Source: Patescibacteria group bacterium (lineage in GTDB: Bacteria; Patescibacteriota; Minisyncoccia; UBA6257; JACRHW01). Taken from it: a DNA stretch of 39,972 nt. The stretch is from positions 1 to 39,972 of the forward strand of contig JAGWJP010000006.1 in NCBI GenBank assembly GCA_028865725.1, given 5' to 3'. The translations under genes and the position numbers were made by a program. The notes below the pieces were generated by a model. The model ran no database searches. It worked only from the letters and a program-made list of their open reading frames with translations, and was not told where the DNA came from. This document shows positions 17,034-23,841 of the stretch, piece by piece (within the stretch, counting starts at the first letter, position 1; the number at the start of each line of letters is the position of its first letter).

Positions 17034-17602
17034 TAAAAGCTCCCAGTAAAGATACTCTTTTGAGTGATAGCAGGACGTGCAGACAGCCTAGGCTTTGTAG
17101 AATCTATCACTACCTTTCCATTATACTCCCCCATTGCGTCACTTCCTGTCATCTTGCTCTGGTCTATCTTCAATCTGTGATAATAACACCTGGCTATCTG
17201 CTCGGCTAAATGTCTCGGACCCCACACCGGCATATTAACGGGCACGATCCATTCCTCATAAGGCATTCCTGCAAAAGGATGAGTCCATAAGCTTATTGAT
17301 TCTCCTATGATCTCATGATTTTCTGCAATGAATCTGACCTGTTCGATAGCAAAATTATAATCTTCTCGGAATTTTTCGTTGAATTTTTCTTGTCCAAAGA
17401 GACTTCGATTCGGTTTTAATTTTATGTCTTTGCTATCTGCTATCTCTCGGGAAGACATTTTCTTTTGAGGATCGGATTCTTCCGGGGTGGAAGCAGAGAG
17501 TCGATCATGAGTGAGCTGATCTACTTTTTCTTTGTATTCGTCAAATTGCACTTGTAACTTATCCAGTTCTTTTTTAGGGATCTTTGGTTGATTCTCTGAC
17601 AT
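17033..17602 (-). CDS. virion-associated protein of unknown function
   Basis: 189 residues. N-terminal coiled coil (KKELDKLQVQFDEYKEKVDQ, ~9-28), then a conserved-looking globular half with MPVWGPRHLAEQIARCYYHR (~129-148). The site before the start is a purine run (AAAAAAGGAAAA). It sits between virion genes in tight linkage. Not recognised; head completion or connector function is possible. Confidence 0.55.
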   Translation of the reverse strand: MSENQPKIPKKELDKLQVQFDEYKEKVDQLTHDRLSASTPEESDPQKKMSSREIADSKDIKLKPNRSLFGQEKFNEKFREDYNFAIEQVRFIAENHEIIGESISLWTHPFAGMPYEEWIVPVNMPVWGPRHLAEQIARCYYHRLKIDQSKMTGSDAMGEYNGKVVIDSTKPRLSARPAITQKSIFTGSF

Positions 17603-17616
17603 TTTTTTTCCTTTTT

Positions 17617-18021
17617 TTAGTTAGGAGATATATTGATGAAAGCTCCCTCGACATAGTTAGTCTGAGAGGATTGGGTTAAGTTCTGCTGGCCTTGGTTGAT
17701 GTCTCCAACAGCCAAGATTTGTCCTAACGTTCCGGTACTTAGTTGGGAATAACTGCTATAGCTCGAGGAATTGATATCTATTTCAACGGAATAATCGGAA
17801 GGAAGAGAGAGGACATAAGCATATTGATTGTTAATCTCACGCATACCGCACTGCATAGGAAGGGTTAATTTAACCTGCTGTCCGATTGTATAATCCAGCT
17901 TGGAAGCCGAGGTAACGATCGTCGTAACCCCTCTAGTAATGGACGATACATAATAGATCCTAGGTTGGTAGTAATCCGTATGGATGGGAAGGTTGATAGA
18001 AGGGATGAAAGGAAGGGGCAC
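17617..18021 (-). CDS. small virion protein, paralogue of the C-terminal part of 18176-19282
   Basis: 134 residues starting with GTG at 18021 (AGAGG 4 nt upstream). The segment GQQVKLTLPMQCGMREINNQ ... GQILAVGDINQG matches, in order, GQQVCVHVPTAWGTTQLNSL ... AQICAVGDVNTG of the 368-residue protein, and both end with a (V/I)-GSFVNN / EGAFINI strand. So the two are related modules, probably capsid or tail decoration subunits. It follows an intrinsic terminator, so it needs its own promoter. Confidence 0.6.
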   Translation of the reverse strand: MPLPFIPSINLPIHTDYYQPRIYYVSSITRGVTTIVTSASKLDYTIGQQVKLTLPMQCGMREINNQYAYVLSLPSDYSVEIDINSSSYSSYSQLSTGTLGQILAVGDINQGQQNLTQSSQTNYVEGAFINISPN

Positions 18022-18129
18022 TGTACCTCTAAATTATTTAATATCGCTTTTCTCAAGATACAGAGTGCTTAAATATTTTACTACAGCAAATTAATCTTTT
18101 AGTTTACATATGAAATTTTTCAGATAGAG

Positions 18130-18160
18130 AAAAAGACCCTCCTTCGAAAGAAAGAGGGTC
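18130..18160 (-). terminator. intrinsic terminator after the 368-residue virion gene
   Basis: On the minus strand GACCCTC, 12-nt loop, GAGGGTC, then TTTTTC; 16 bp after the stop codon. It separates the capsid unit from the adaptor unit. Confidence 0.8.
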
Positions 18161-18175
18161 AGAGTCAGATCATTC

Positions 18176-19282
18176 TTATGAATAATCGTACAGGAAAGCT
18201 TCCCAGTAGATCACATCAGAAGTAGCTCCTACGAGAACTGATGATGCATCTCCTGTGGTTGCTCCCGCTCCAATGATAAACCCTTGTCTTGTGTTATTGA
18301 CAAAGGAACCTTGGATAGCAGGTCCGCCAATAGTGTTTACACCATTAACGACAGGCGGAGGATAGAGAACCGATCCCGCAGAGATCTGAACCCCTCCTGT
18401 GTTCACATCGCCAACAGCGCAGATCTGAGCGAAGGTAAGACCCGCATTCACCTGAGCTACCGTCTGGTTAGTGGCAAATGCCGTATAACCGGTGCTGTTT
18501 GCACTGATGGTCACCTGGGTTGAACTATTGACCGTGGTTACATAATAATAGGTCGGTTGACCCGGTATTGTGTTATTAGGCAATGAGTTCAACTGGGTAG
18601 TTCCCCATGCAGTAGGAACGTGAACACATACCTGTTGTCCCAAAACAAAGTTATGAGGACAGCTGGTAGTTACAGTCGTAGTAGTTCCTGTTCCAATTGC
18701 CGTGATCACCGAAGCGCCTGGGGCATATAGGAAAGGATACAGTACCTTCTTAACATAAGCTCCTGATGGGCTTGCGCTAAGAGCTGTGTAGCTTGATTGA
18801 TTTGTGTTATAGGCAATTGAGAAGGTCGTTGACCCTGTCACAGTAATCACAAAAGGAATACCGCAAAGCTGTGGCATACCCGTTGTAGAAGACTGATACA
18901 GTCCTTCAAATATTACCACATCTCCTGTGGAATAACCGTGCGCACTTCCTGTCGTAACGACGGCAGGGCTTGCTTTGGTGATCCCGGAGATAGCGATCTG
19001 CGATCCGTACTGGAACAAGAGACCGGCAGAAAATGTGCTGATCCCATTTGTCTCAACCGCTCCTGTAGTTAATACGGGAGTAGCATTGAACAAATCGCAA
19101 ACGGCAAATCCTTGTCCCATGTCTACATCCCAATACGCGCTTGGGATTCCATGGTTAGCAGGAGTCTTTGCAGCCGTGTAGTTCTTAAAAGAAACTACCT
19201 GCGGTTGGAAAGGTAGATAGACTGCTTGTGCAGCCCCTGTGGAGGTAAAGGTTCCTCTAGCGCTTCTTGAATATTCAGCCAT
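18176..19282 (-). CDS. capsid-associated (decoration or fibre) virion protein
   Basis: 368 residues, Ser/Thr/Gly-rich. Two loops of the type SAHGYSTGDVVIFEG (~117-131) and CPHNFVLGQQVCVHVP (~208-223) mark repeated small beta domains, also seen once in the 877-residue hub protein. The C-terminal AVGDVNTGGVQISAGSVLYPP is shared with the 134-residue neighbour. It directly follows the major capsid gene (12 bp apart), a usual place for decoration proteins. It carries its own terminator. Confidence 0.6.
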   Translation of the reverse strand: MAEYSRSARGTFTSTGAAQAVYLPFQPQVVSFKNYTAAKTPANHGIPSAYWDVDMGQGFAVCDLFNATPVLTTGAVETNGISTFSAGLLFQYGSQIAISGITKASPAVVTTGSAHGYSTGDVVIFEGLYQSSTTGMPQLCGIPFVITVTGSTTFSIAYNTNQSSYTALSASPSGAYVKKVLYPFLYAPGASVITAIGTGTTTTVTTSCPHNFVLGQQVCVHVPTAWGTTQLNSLPNNTIPGQPTYYYVTTVNSSTQVTISANSTGYTAFATNQTVAQVNAGLTFAQICAVGDVNTGGVQISAGSVLYPPPVVNGVNTIGGPAIQGSFVNNTRQGFIIGAGATTGDASSVLVGATSDVIYWEAFLYDYS

Positions 19283-19294
19283 GATTAACCTCCC

Positions 19295-21647
19295 TTATAC
19301 TATTCTTCTTGCAAACAATGAAGTGCAAGCTAGGTTTCTAATAGCAGTATCTTGCGTAAGCGCTTGTGCTTGGGCAAACTTAACCGCAAGAGTAGCGTTT
19401 TGCGCAAGCATTCCGGAGTAGTATGGATCTCTGTAAATGAGGTTCATACTATATCCGTCCTGGTTAACATGCGTAATCGCCTGCTTACCGACAACCATGT
19501 TGTAATACACATCGTTGTTGCTTGCAGATGCATTGCGCGCTACAGGTGCTTCGGAGCTGGTCAAGATCCTTATGTTATATACGCTACCCCATTCTGTTGG
19601 GATGGCGGATACATTACTTGGATAGTTCCAGTTATTGTACACGCCTTGTCCTGTCAGAGAGTCAAAGTCACTTTGAAGCTCTGTAGAACTTAGCATTATG
19701 TAACTTGCACGAATCGGGCCTGTTCCGAAACGATCTTCGCCATTGATACCTGCCATAAATTTATAGGCGTTGTTCGTATCAAGGGTCGTAGCTACGATGG
19801 AGAAGTCAGATAATCCAAGGTTAGTTGGGTTCATTTCTATTACTTGTTGACTTAAATAATCCAACCATGTATGATATTTATCATGATTAAAGATATCGAT
19901 TTTGCTTATGCTGCTGGTTATATCGATGGAGATGGATGTTTCTATATTGGGAATATTTATACCGAAGAAAGAATCAGACATCGGTGTAATATGATTATTA
20001 ATTCCGCTCATATTGAAAACATTAATTGGTTCCAAAAAACATTTGGAGGAACTATTAATACAAAAAATAGTAATAATCCAAATGCCAAATCCATTCATCG
20101 ATATGTGCTTAAAGGAGAGAAACTTAAAATATTTAATGGAATTAAAGAATTTCTCGTAGAAAAATTGGAAGAATTTAAAATATTTGAAGATTTCAGAACT
20201 TCTAATTCTTTCTCTTATCGAGAACATCTCATTCCTAAGATGAGATATCTTAAAAATTCTACAAATCTTATAGATTTTTCTATAAAAAAATCTCTTGAAG
20301 ATATTAAAAATACCATATCTCCTTCTGAATGTGATTTGGCTTATCTTGCAGGTTTCATTGACGCTGAATGCTGTTTGAACATACAACGAAATTTTCCTAA
20401 AAATAGACCAAACCCTACGTATAAGATACAGCTCCAATGTAATAATTCTAAATCTCCATGTTTTTTTTGGATTTCTAAAAGATTTGGAGGTCAATTTCAT
20501 TTTATTGAAATAAAATCTTCTAATCCTAATTATAGAAATCAAATGACTTGGAGACTTTCTGCAAAATCTCTTTATCCCATTTTGGAGAAAATTTCTCCTT
20601 TTCTTAAGCACAAAAAACCAATTTGCGACGAATTGATTAAATTTTATAAAACAACTTTCAACCGAAAAGGAAATCCTAGCCCAAATAGCATAGAATTTTC
20701 TGATTTCTATCGACCAATCTTGGAAGAAAGAGACATAATTTTTCATAAAATTAAACAACTCAACAAAAAAGGCATATAATTTAAGCGGGTAGTCATTTCT
20801 GCTACCTCTGCATATTACTATGCAGTTTAGACTATCGCATACGCTTTCGCGTCCTCTGAATTTAGTCGTTCAGGCTGCACGGTTTCCCTGCTTGCCCCTT
20901 GTTGTCCTTTGCCTACGCAGCAAGTGGGAGTTCCAAGTCAATTATCAAAGGTTTTACAACGACAACACTTTTATCGTTGTTGCTTCCACCGCCAGCATTT
21001 AGCTGGGTTGCAGCAGAGACCATGTAGTCTCTTAAAATAAGATCTTCCAGTCTGTTACCCCATCTTTCGATGTGGATAGGTCATTTCTGCCTATCTCTCG
21101 GATTTCATTCTATAGTCCGAGTTCAGAGCACCGCATCTTCTTTCGAAGTCCAACCGCTTGCTCGTTCAGGCTGTATTTAAACTTGCCCCTTGTTGCCCCA
21201 TCGGGTTTCCAAGTCCATCAGGTTAGATTTAATCAGGCCTACTATCTCAAGCCTGACGCATAGCTACTGCAAGTCTTTCAGAGACCCAGGCGAGAACTCC
21301 CTCCTGATCCTGCAATATGACCTGCTCGTTAATTCTTTTTTTTAAGCAGCCATGCTTACTGCGCAATTACAAACGCAGCCTGTTCCAAAAAACGCCATAT
21401 CGGCATCAATGATATCTCTTTGAGGAACTTGAGCCGGAGGGTCTATACCGGAGTTCCCAAGTTGCACTGTGGGAGGTTGTAAAGCTCTAGGCCTCATGAA
21501 ACGGCAGGTCGTGCCTCCGTTTACGGGCATAGATACCTTATCAGCTACCAGGATGTTGTTCATTCCCGGAGTAGGCACATAGAGCATTGCAGGAGCTAAG
21601 CTTTGCAAGATAATAGGGCCTAAATTGCCTGTTGTTGTAATAGACAT
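19295..21647 (-). CDS. major capsid protein, N4-gp56 family, split by two group I introns and a 38-nt gap
   Basis: Exons 21647-21250, 21047-20973 and 19831-19295 join to a protein of about 323 residues. Exon 1 reads MSITTTGNLGPIILQSLAPA ... DMAFFGTGCVCN; the family pattern resumes as EQVILQDQEGVLAWVSERLA only in another frame, after 38 bases (21365-21328) that include a stop. Exon 2 is EDLILRDYMVSAATQLN...SNND (25 codons). Exon 3 starts NPTNLGLSDFSIVATTL and contains the NWNYPSNVSAIPTEWG segment. Both 5' splice sites end in U, paired to internal guides. Exon 1 minus the gap is exactly 120 codons. N4-gp56 family assignment is from the overall pattern. Confidence 0.8.
19832..20972 (-). ncRNA. 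group I intron 2 of the capsid gene
   Basis: 1141 nt. The 5' exon end ACAACGAU pairs with intron guide GUCGUUGU, giving the required terminal U-G pair; the intron ends in G before AAC CCA. Core on the minus strand: GACTTGGAA, CAACAAGGGGCAAG, CAGCCTGAACGACTA (P7 side) and GATAGTC, plus GGTAGCAGAAATGACTACC. Intron 1 shares these blocks. It houses a LAGLIDADG gene on the opposite strand (19871-20779). Confidence 0.8.
19871..20779 (+). CDS. LAGLIDADG homing endonuclease inside intron 2, antisense
   Basis: 302 residues with two LAGLIDADG helices: YAAGYIDGDGCF (13-24) and AYLAGFIDAECCL (157-169), so a single-chain two-motif enzyme. The second motif has E in place of the usual D or G after DA, still acidic. 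It would cut intronless capsid alleles and drive intron spread. Unusually it is encoded against the intron and the capsid gene, so its mRNA is not made by the late transcript. No Shine-Dalgarno is seen; ATG 19871 or 19886 may be used. AT-rich compared with the flanking exons, consistent with recent acquisition. Confidence 0.85.
   Translation: MIFIMIKDIDFAYAAGYIDGDGCFYIGNIYTEERIRHRCNMIINSAHIENINWFQKTFGGTINTKNSNNPNAKSIHRYVLKGEKLKIFNGIKEFLVEKLEEFKIFEDFRTSNSFSYREHLIPKMRYLKNSTNLIDFSIKKSLEDIKNTISPSECDLAYLAGFIDAECCLNIQRNFPKNRPNPTYKIQLQCNNSKSPCFFWISKRFGGQFHFIEIKSSNPNYRNQMTWRLSAKSLYPILEKISPFLKHKKPICDELIKFYKTTFNRKGNPSPNSIEFSDFYRPILEERDIIFHKIKQLNKKGI
21048..21249 (-). ncRNA. group I intron 1 of the capsid gene, ORF-less
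   Basis: 202 nt. The 5' exon end CAGGCU pairs with AGGCCUG 11 nt into the intron, with a U-G pair at the splice site; the intron ends ACAGACTG before exon GAA GAT CTT. Core blocks GACTTGGAA, CAACAAGGGGCAAG, CAGCCTGAACGA and GGCAGAAATGACC match intron 2, so the two introns are related copies. Removing it joins VAMRQA to EDLILRD in frame. Confidence 0.8.
21328..21365 (-). other. 38-nt untranslated gap inside capsid exon 1
   Basis: Between codon AAT (21368-21366) and codon GAG (21327-21325). The upstream frame continues to GCT GCT TAA (stop 21344-21342). The capsid pattern resumes in the -1 frame. The gap ends in AAC, so it is bounded by two Asn codons AAT and AAC, read by the same GUU anticodon. 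A 5-bp hairpin CTGCG/CGCAG holds the first Asn codon in its loop, and an A8 run precedes the second. Bypass, RNA removal or genuine disruption are all open. Confidence 0.6.
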
Positions 21648-21790
21648 ATAAATACCTTTTTTACAACTATGTTAGGAGGAATGGTTGGCGAACCGAACTT
21701 ACGCCGTTTTTCTTATCCTTGAATGAAGTTGGCGAGGCTTCTTACGCCGAAGTGCACTTTACGAGTGCTAACGAAATTTTTAATATATGT
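21648..21790 (-). promoter_or_regulatory. structured 5' leader of the capsid gene
   Basis: Contains two similar hairpins, GTTGGCG-10 nt-ACGCCG (21684-21706) and GTTGGCG-9 nt-ACGCCG (21728-21749), and a third, GCACT/AGTGC (21754-21768). AAGG lies 7 nt before the ATG. The arrangement suggests a stabilising or regulated leader for the most abundant virion mRNA. No ORF here. Confidence 0.45.
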
Positions 21791-21793
21791 TTA

Positions 21794-21817
21794 AAGGGGA
21801 TTTAATTCAATCCCCTT
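21794..21817. terminator. hairpin terminator between scaffold and capsid genes
   Basis: AAGGGGATT-TAATTC-AATCCCCTT, perfect 9-bp stem, 27 bp past the scaffold stop on the minus strand. T-rich but not an ideal U-run; it may instead tune transcription into the capsid gene. Confidence 0.55.
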
Positions 21818-21844
21818 ATAAGCGTAACACTTTGCCCTAGGCCA

Positions 21845-22498
21845 TTAACCAAGTCTCATTTCATTCTTAAGAGCTAGCATGGCCTCATGAGCCGATTTCA
21901 TTTCCTCTTTGGTATAAGATCCTTTAAACTGCTGACTGGGGGGCGTAGCCATTCCTGATGGGGCATAGTACATGGGACGGCGGTTGTTATTGATGTGATC
22001 TTGCATTGTAGGAGCAGCCGGTTTGTTTTTAGCCTCTTTGTAGAGCTTGATCATGTTATAAGCTGATTTATACCTCTCGAAGCCCTCAGGGATGTTCAAA
22101 AGAGAGTTTGCCACTTCTTGGTTGTCTTTTTCAAAATCGTTTGCGCTTTTAAGTACTTCTTCGAAGTCAGGGTGAGAATGCATCCATAGGTCCTGCTCTC
22201 TTTTCATCCTTTCCTCTTCCAATCTCTTTGTTTCTTGTTTGATGTTATTGATGTCTTTCTCGACGCGAGAGAATTCATTTCGTATATATTTTTTTTCTAC
22301 GAATTCATCGGAGTCGTCATCGTCATTCCCGTAGAAACGCTTGCGGATATCTTCCATCTGCTTCTCAAGCTCCATTCTTTTTTGTTTTTCTTCCGAATAT
22401 CTCCTGTCTGTTTCTTCCATCTTACGACGGATAGCGGCGAAATTTTCTTGTTGGACTGTTGGCTTGTTATCAGAAACTTCTTGTGCGGGTACTGTCAT
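21845..22498 (-). CDS. capsid scaffold protein
   Basis: 217 residues, highly charged coiled coil (residues ~20-125, with KRMELEKQMEDIRKRFYG and FSRVEKDINNIKQETKRLEE), an acidic patch GNDDDDSDEF (~52-61), then a Pro-rich linker and a basic helical C-terminus (YTKEEMKSAHEAMLALKNEM). This is the classic scaffold layout, with the C-terminal helix as coat-binding end. It lies between portal and capsid genes as in P22. AAAGG precedes the ATG by 6 nt. Confidence 0.8.
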   Translation of the reverse strand: MTVPAQEVSDNKPTVQQENFAAIRRKMEETDRRYSEEKQKRMELEKQMEDIRKRFYGNDDDDSDEFVEKKYIRNEFSRVEKDINNIKQETKRLEEERMKREQDLWMHSHPDFEEVLKSANDFEKDNQEVANSLLNIPEGFERYKSAYNMIKLYKEAKNKPAAPTMQDHINNNRRPMYYAPSGMATPPSQQFKGSYTKEEMKSAHEAMLALKNEMRLG

Positions 22499-22512
22499 AT
22501 TAAACCTTTTAC

Positions 22513-22541
22513 TTGACTAGTTGAAAAACTTATATTATAGA
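22513..22541 (+). promoter_or_regulatory. promoter of the plus-strand gene 22569
   Basis: TTGACT, 17-nt spacer, TATAGA. Divergent from the scaffold start; its -35 lies 15 bp from the scaffold ATG, so the two starts may interfere. Confidence 0.6.
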
Positions 22542-22568
22542 TAGTCAAAATTTAAATAAAAGGCAACC

Positions 22569-23138
22569 ATGAAACTAAATCGACTCGACGTCCACGATAA
22601 ATTGCTCCATTTCCAAAATCAGTCTGAAACTATCAATAAAGGACTTAAAGAATGCATATTGAGCGCTCCTGAAGAATTCGATTCTATCCCTTTTTATATC
22701 TTTGCTCATCCAAGAACTATAGAAATGGATGAGAGGATATCGTTATGGAATCAAGACGCAAGGGAAGTTCTGATGAATCCCTCCCTTACCAGGATTTTTA
22801 AAACATTTGAACAGGTCCCTTCTATGCGGTACATATGGCAACCGCGTCTTACGAAACCGTATCCTCAAGAAAATTCTATGCTTTTCAAGAGAATACCGGG
22901 GACTTTTGATGTAGATGTGATTTGGATAATCCCAAGACGCGAGCTTTGGGATCAATTCAAGCAAGGAAATATGACGGAATCGTCGATCATCGTAGAGAGC
23001 ATTTATAAGTTTAAAAATAATATAGAAAGTCTGGCACGAGAAGATAAGAATGATTTAAGCTATCATGAAGCGAATAAAATCTATGCACAGATAGGAAAAA
23101 ACAAGAAATACAACGCTAAACCCTTTGAGTTCGTCTAA
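22569..23138 (+). CDS. unknown plus-strand protein within the late block
   Basis: 189 residues, charged and Trp-rich, with RYIWQPRLTKPYPQENSM (~92-109) and DVIWIIPRRELWDQF (~118-132). No signal peptide, no membrane span, no recognised catalytic motif. It has its own promoter and runs against the surrounding virion genes, so it is probably an independently expressed accessory gene. Its stop overlaps the stop of the converging small gene by 4 bp. Confidence 0.6.
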   Translation: MKLNRLDVHDKLLHFQNQSETINKGLKECILSAPEEFDSIPFYIFAHPRTIEMDERISLWNQDAREVLMNPSLTRIFKTFEQVPSMRYIWQPRLTKPYPQENSMLFKRIPGTFDVDVIWIIPRRELWDQFKQGNMTESSIIVESIYKFKNNIESLAREDKNDLSYHEANKIYAQIGKNKKYNAKPFEFV

Positions 23139-23356
23139 GCAAGAGTCTTAGGGGGCTCGTTATGGGTCTTATTATCCCCTGGAGAGTCGGTTAAATAAGA
23201 GCTTCTCATCTTGCCCATTTTATTACGAATTCCTGTGCCCCAATACATGCCGGCACCGGCAGCAGGAGCCGCTCTCTCATCGGCATTCTCAGGCTTCCAT
23301 TCCCAAGGGCTTCCCATTCCATAACCGCTGATCTTCTCTCTAAGCTTTTTTCCCAT
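23135..23356 (-). CDS. small virion-cluster protein
   Basis: 73 residues, Gly/Lys-rich: MGKKLREKISGYGMGSPWEW then AAPAAGAGMYWGTGIRNKMG. Starts inside the end of the previous small gene (17-bp overlap). Three such short basic proteins follow the portal gene here; they are probably minor head components. Family not recognised. Confidence 0.5.
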   Translation of the reverse strand: MGKKLREKISGYGMGSPWEWKPENADERAAPAAGAGMYWGTGIRNKMGKMRSSYLTDSPGDNKTHNEPPKTLA

Positions 23357-23525
23357 CGATCATATCCTCGAGAGAGTAATGGTAACATCCTTGCGGAATG
23401 GCATAGGAAGAAGATATCTTCTCTTTTCCTACAGGTACAGAAAATCCCACTCCTTTCTGCTCGCTTTCCATTCCTATCTTCATGCGGTCATCTGCATGAA
23501 CGAGCTTCATTTTACTTTTAAACAT
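23340..23525 (-). CDS. small basic protein of the head cluster
   Basis: 61 residues (MFKSKMKLVHADDRMKIGME ... CYHYSLEDMIDGKKA). It shares the pattern of a short basic N-terminus and an SYAIPQG strand. It sits between two similar-sized genes on the same strand. No motif recognised. Confidence 0.5.
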   Translation of the reverse strand: MFKSKMKLVHADDRMKIGMESEQKGVGFSVPVGKEKISSSYAIPQGCYHYSLEDMIDGKKA

Positions 23526-23567
23526 AATCCCTCAAATGGGTGCTATTTGCAGGCGCACCCGATCCCT

Positions 23568-23780
23568 TTAGTTTCTGTAACCAGGCTTTGGGGAATATCC
23601 CTTGATCTTCCTTTCGCCCATGTCTTGCTGCTCTTTGATCTTCTCGGTAGTATCCCAATACTCTCCAAGCTCTCCTGCTCCATCAGCAGATCTTTCCTCT
23701 TTCATTTTGGACTCCATCGGAAGAGGTTTTCCCTTCCCAGCCCAAAAGCTGTGATCATCGATTCGTTTTCCGCCAGCCAT
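23568..23780 (-). CDS. small charged protein of the head cluster
   Basis: 70 residues (MAGGKRIDDHSFWAGKGKPL ... KIKGYSPKPGYRN) with GGAGGATATC before the ATG. The pattern K-R-I-D-D-H-S-F-W-A-G is reminiscent of small virion proteins found next to portal genes in other phages, but I cannot name it. Confidence 0.55.
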   Translation of the reverse strand: MAGGKRIDDHSFWAGKGKPLPMESKMKEERSADGAGELGEYWDTTEKIKEQQDMGERKIKGYSPKPGYRN

Positions 23781-23841
23781 GATATCCTCCTTGTGCGGTT
23801 GATTCTGATTATACTAATAAAATTTTCACTTTCAAATGAAT

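Noticed and set aside
19295-20758. A 487-codon frame linking capsid exon 3 to the intron
   Set aside because: The N-terminal two thirds are the antisense of the LAGLIDADG gene; only the part from about 19831 down is capsid sequence.
21342-21352. Capsid frame change as simple slippage or error in the A8 run
   Set aside because: The zero-frame TAA begins before the run, so changing the number of A residues does not remove the stop.
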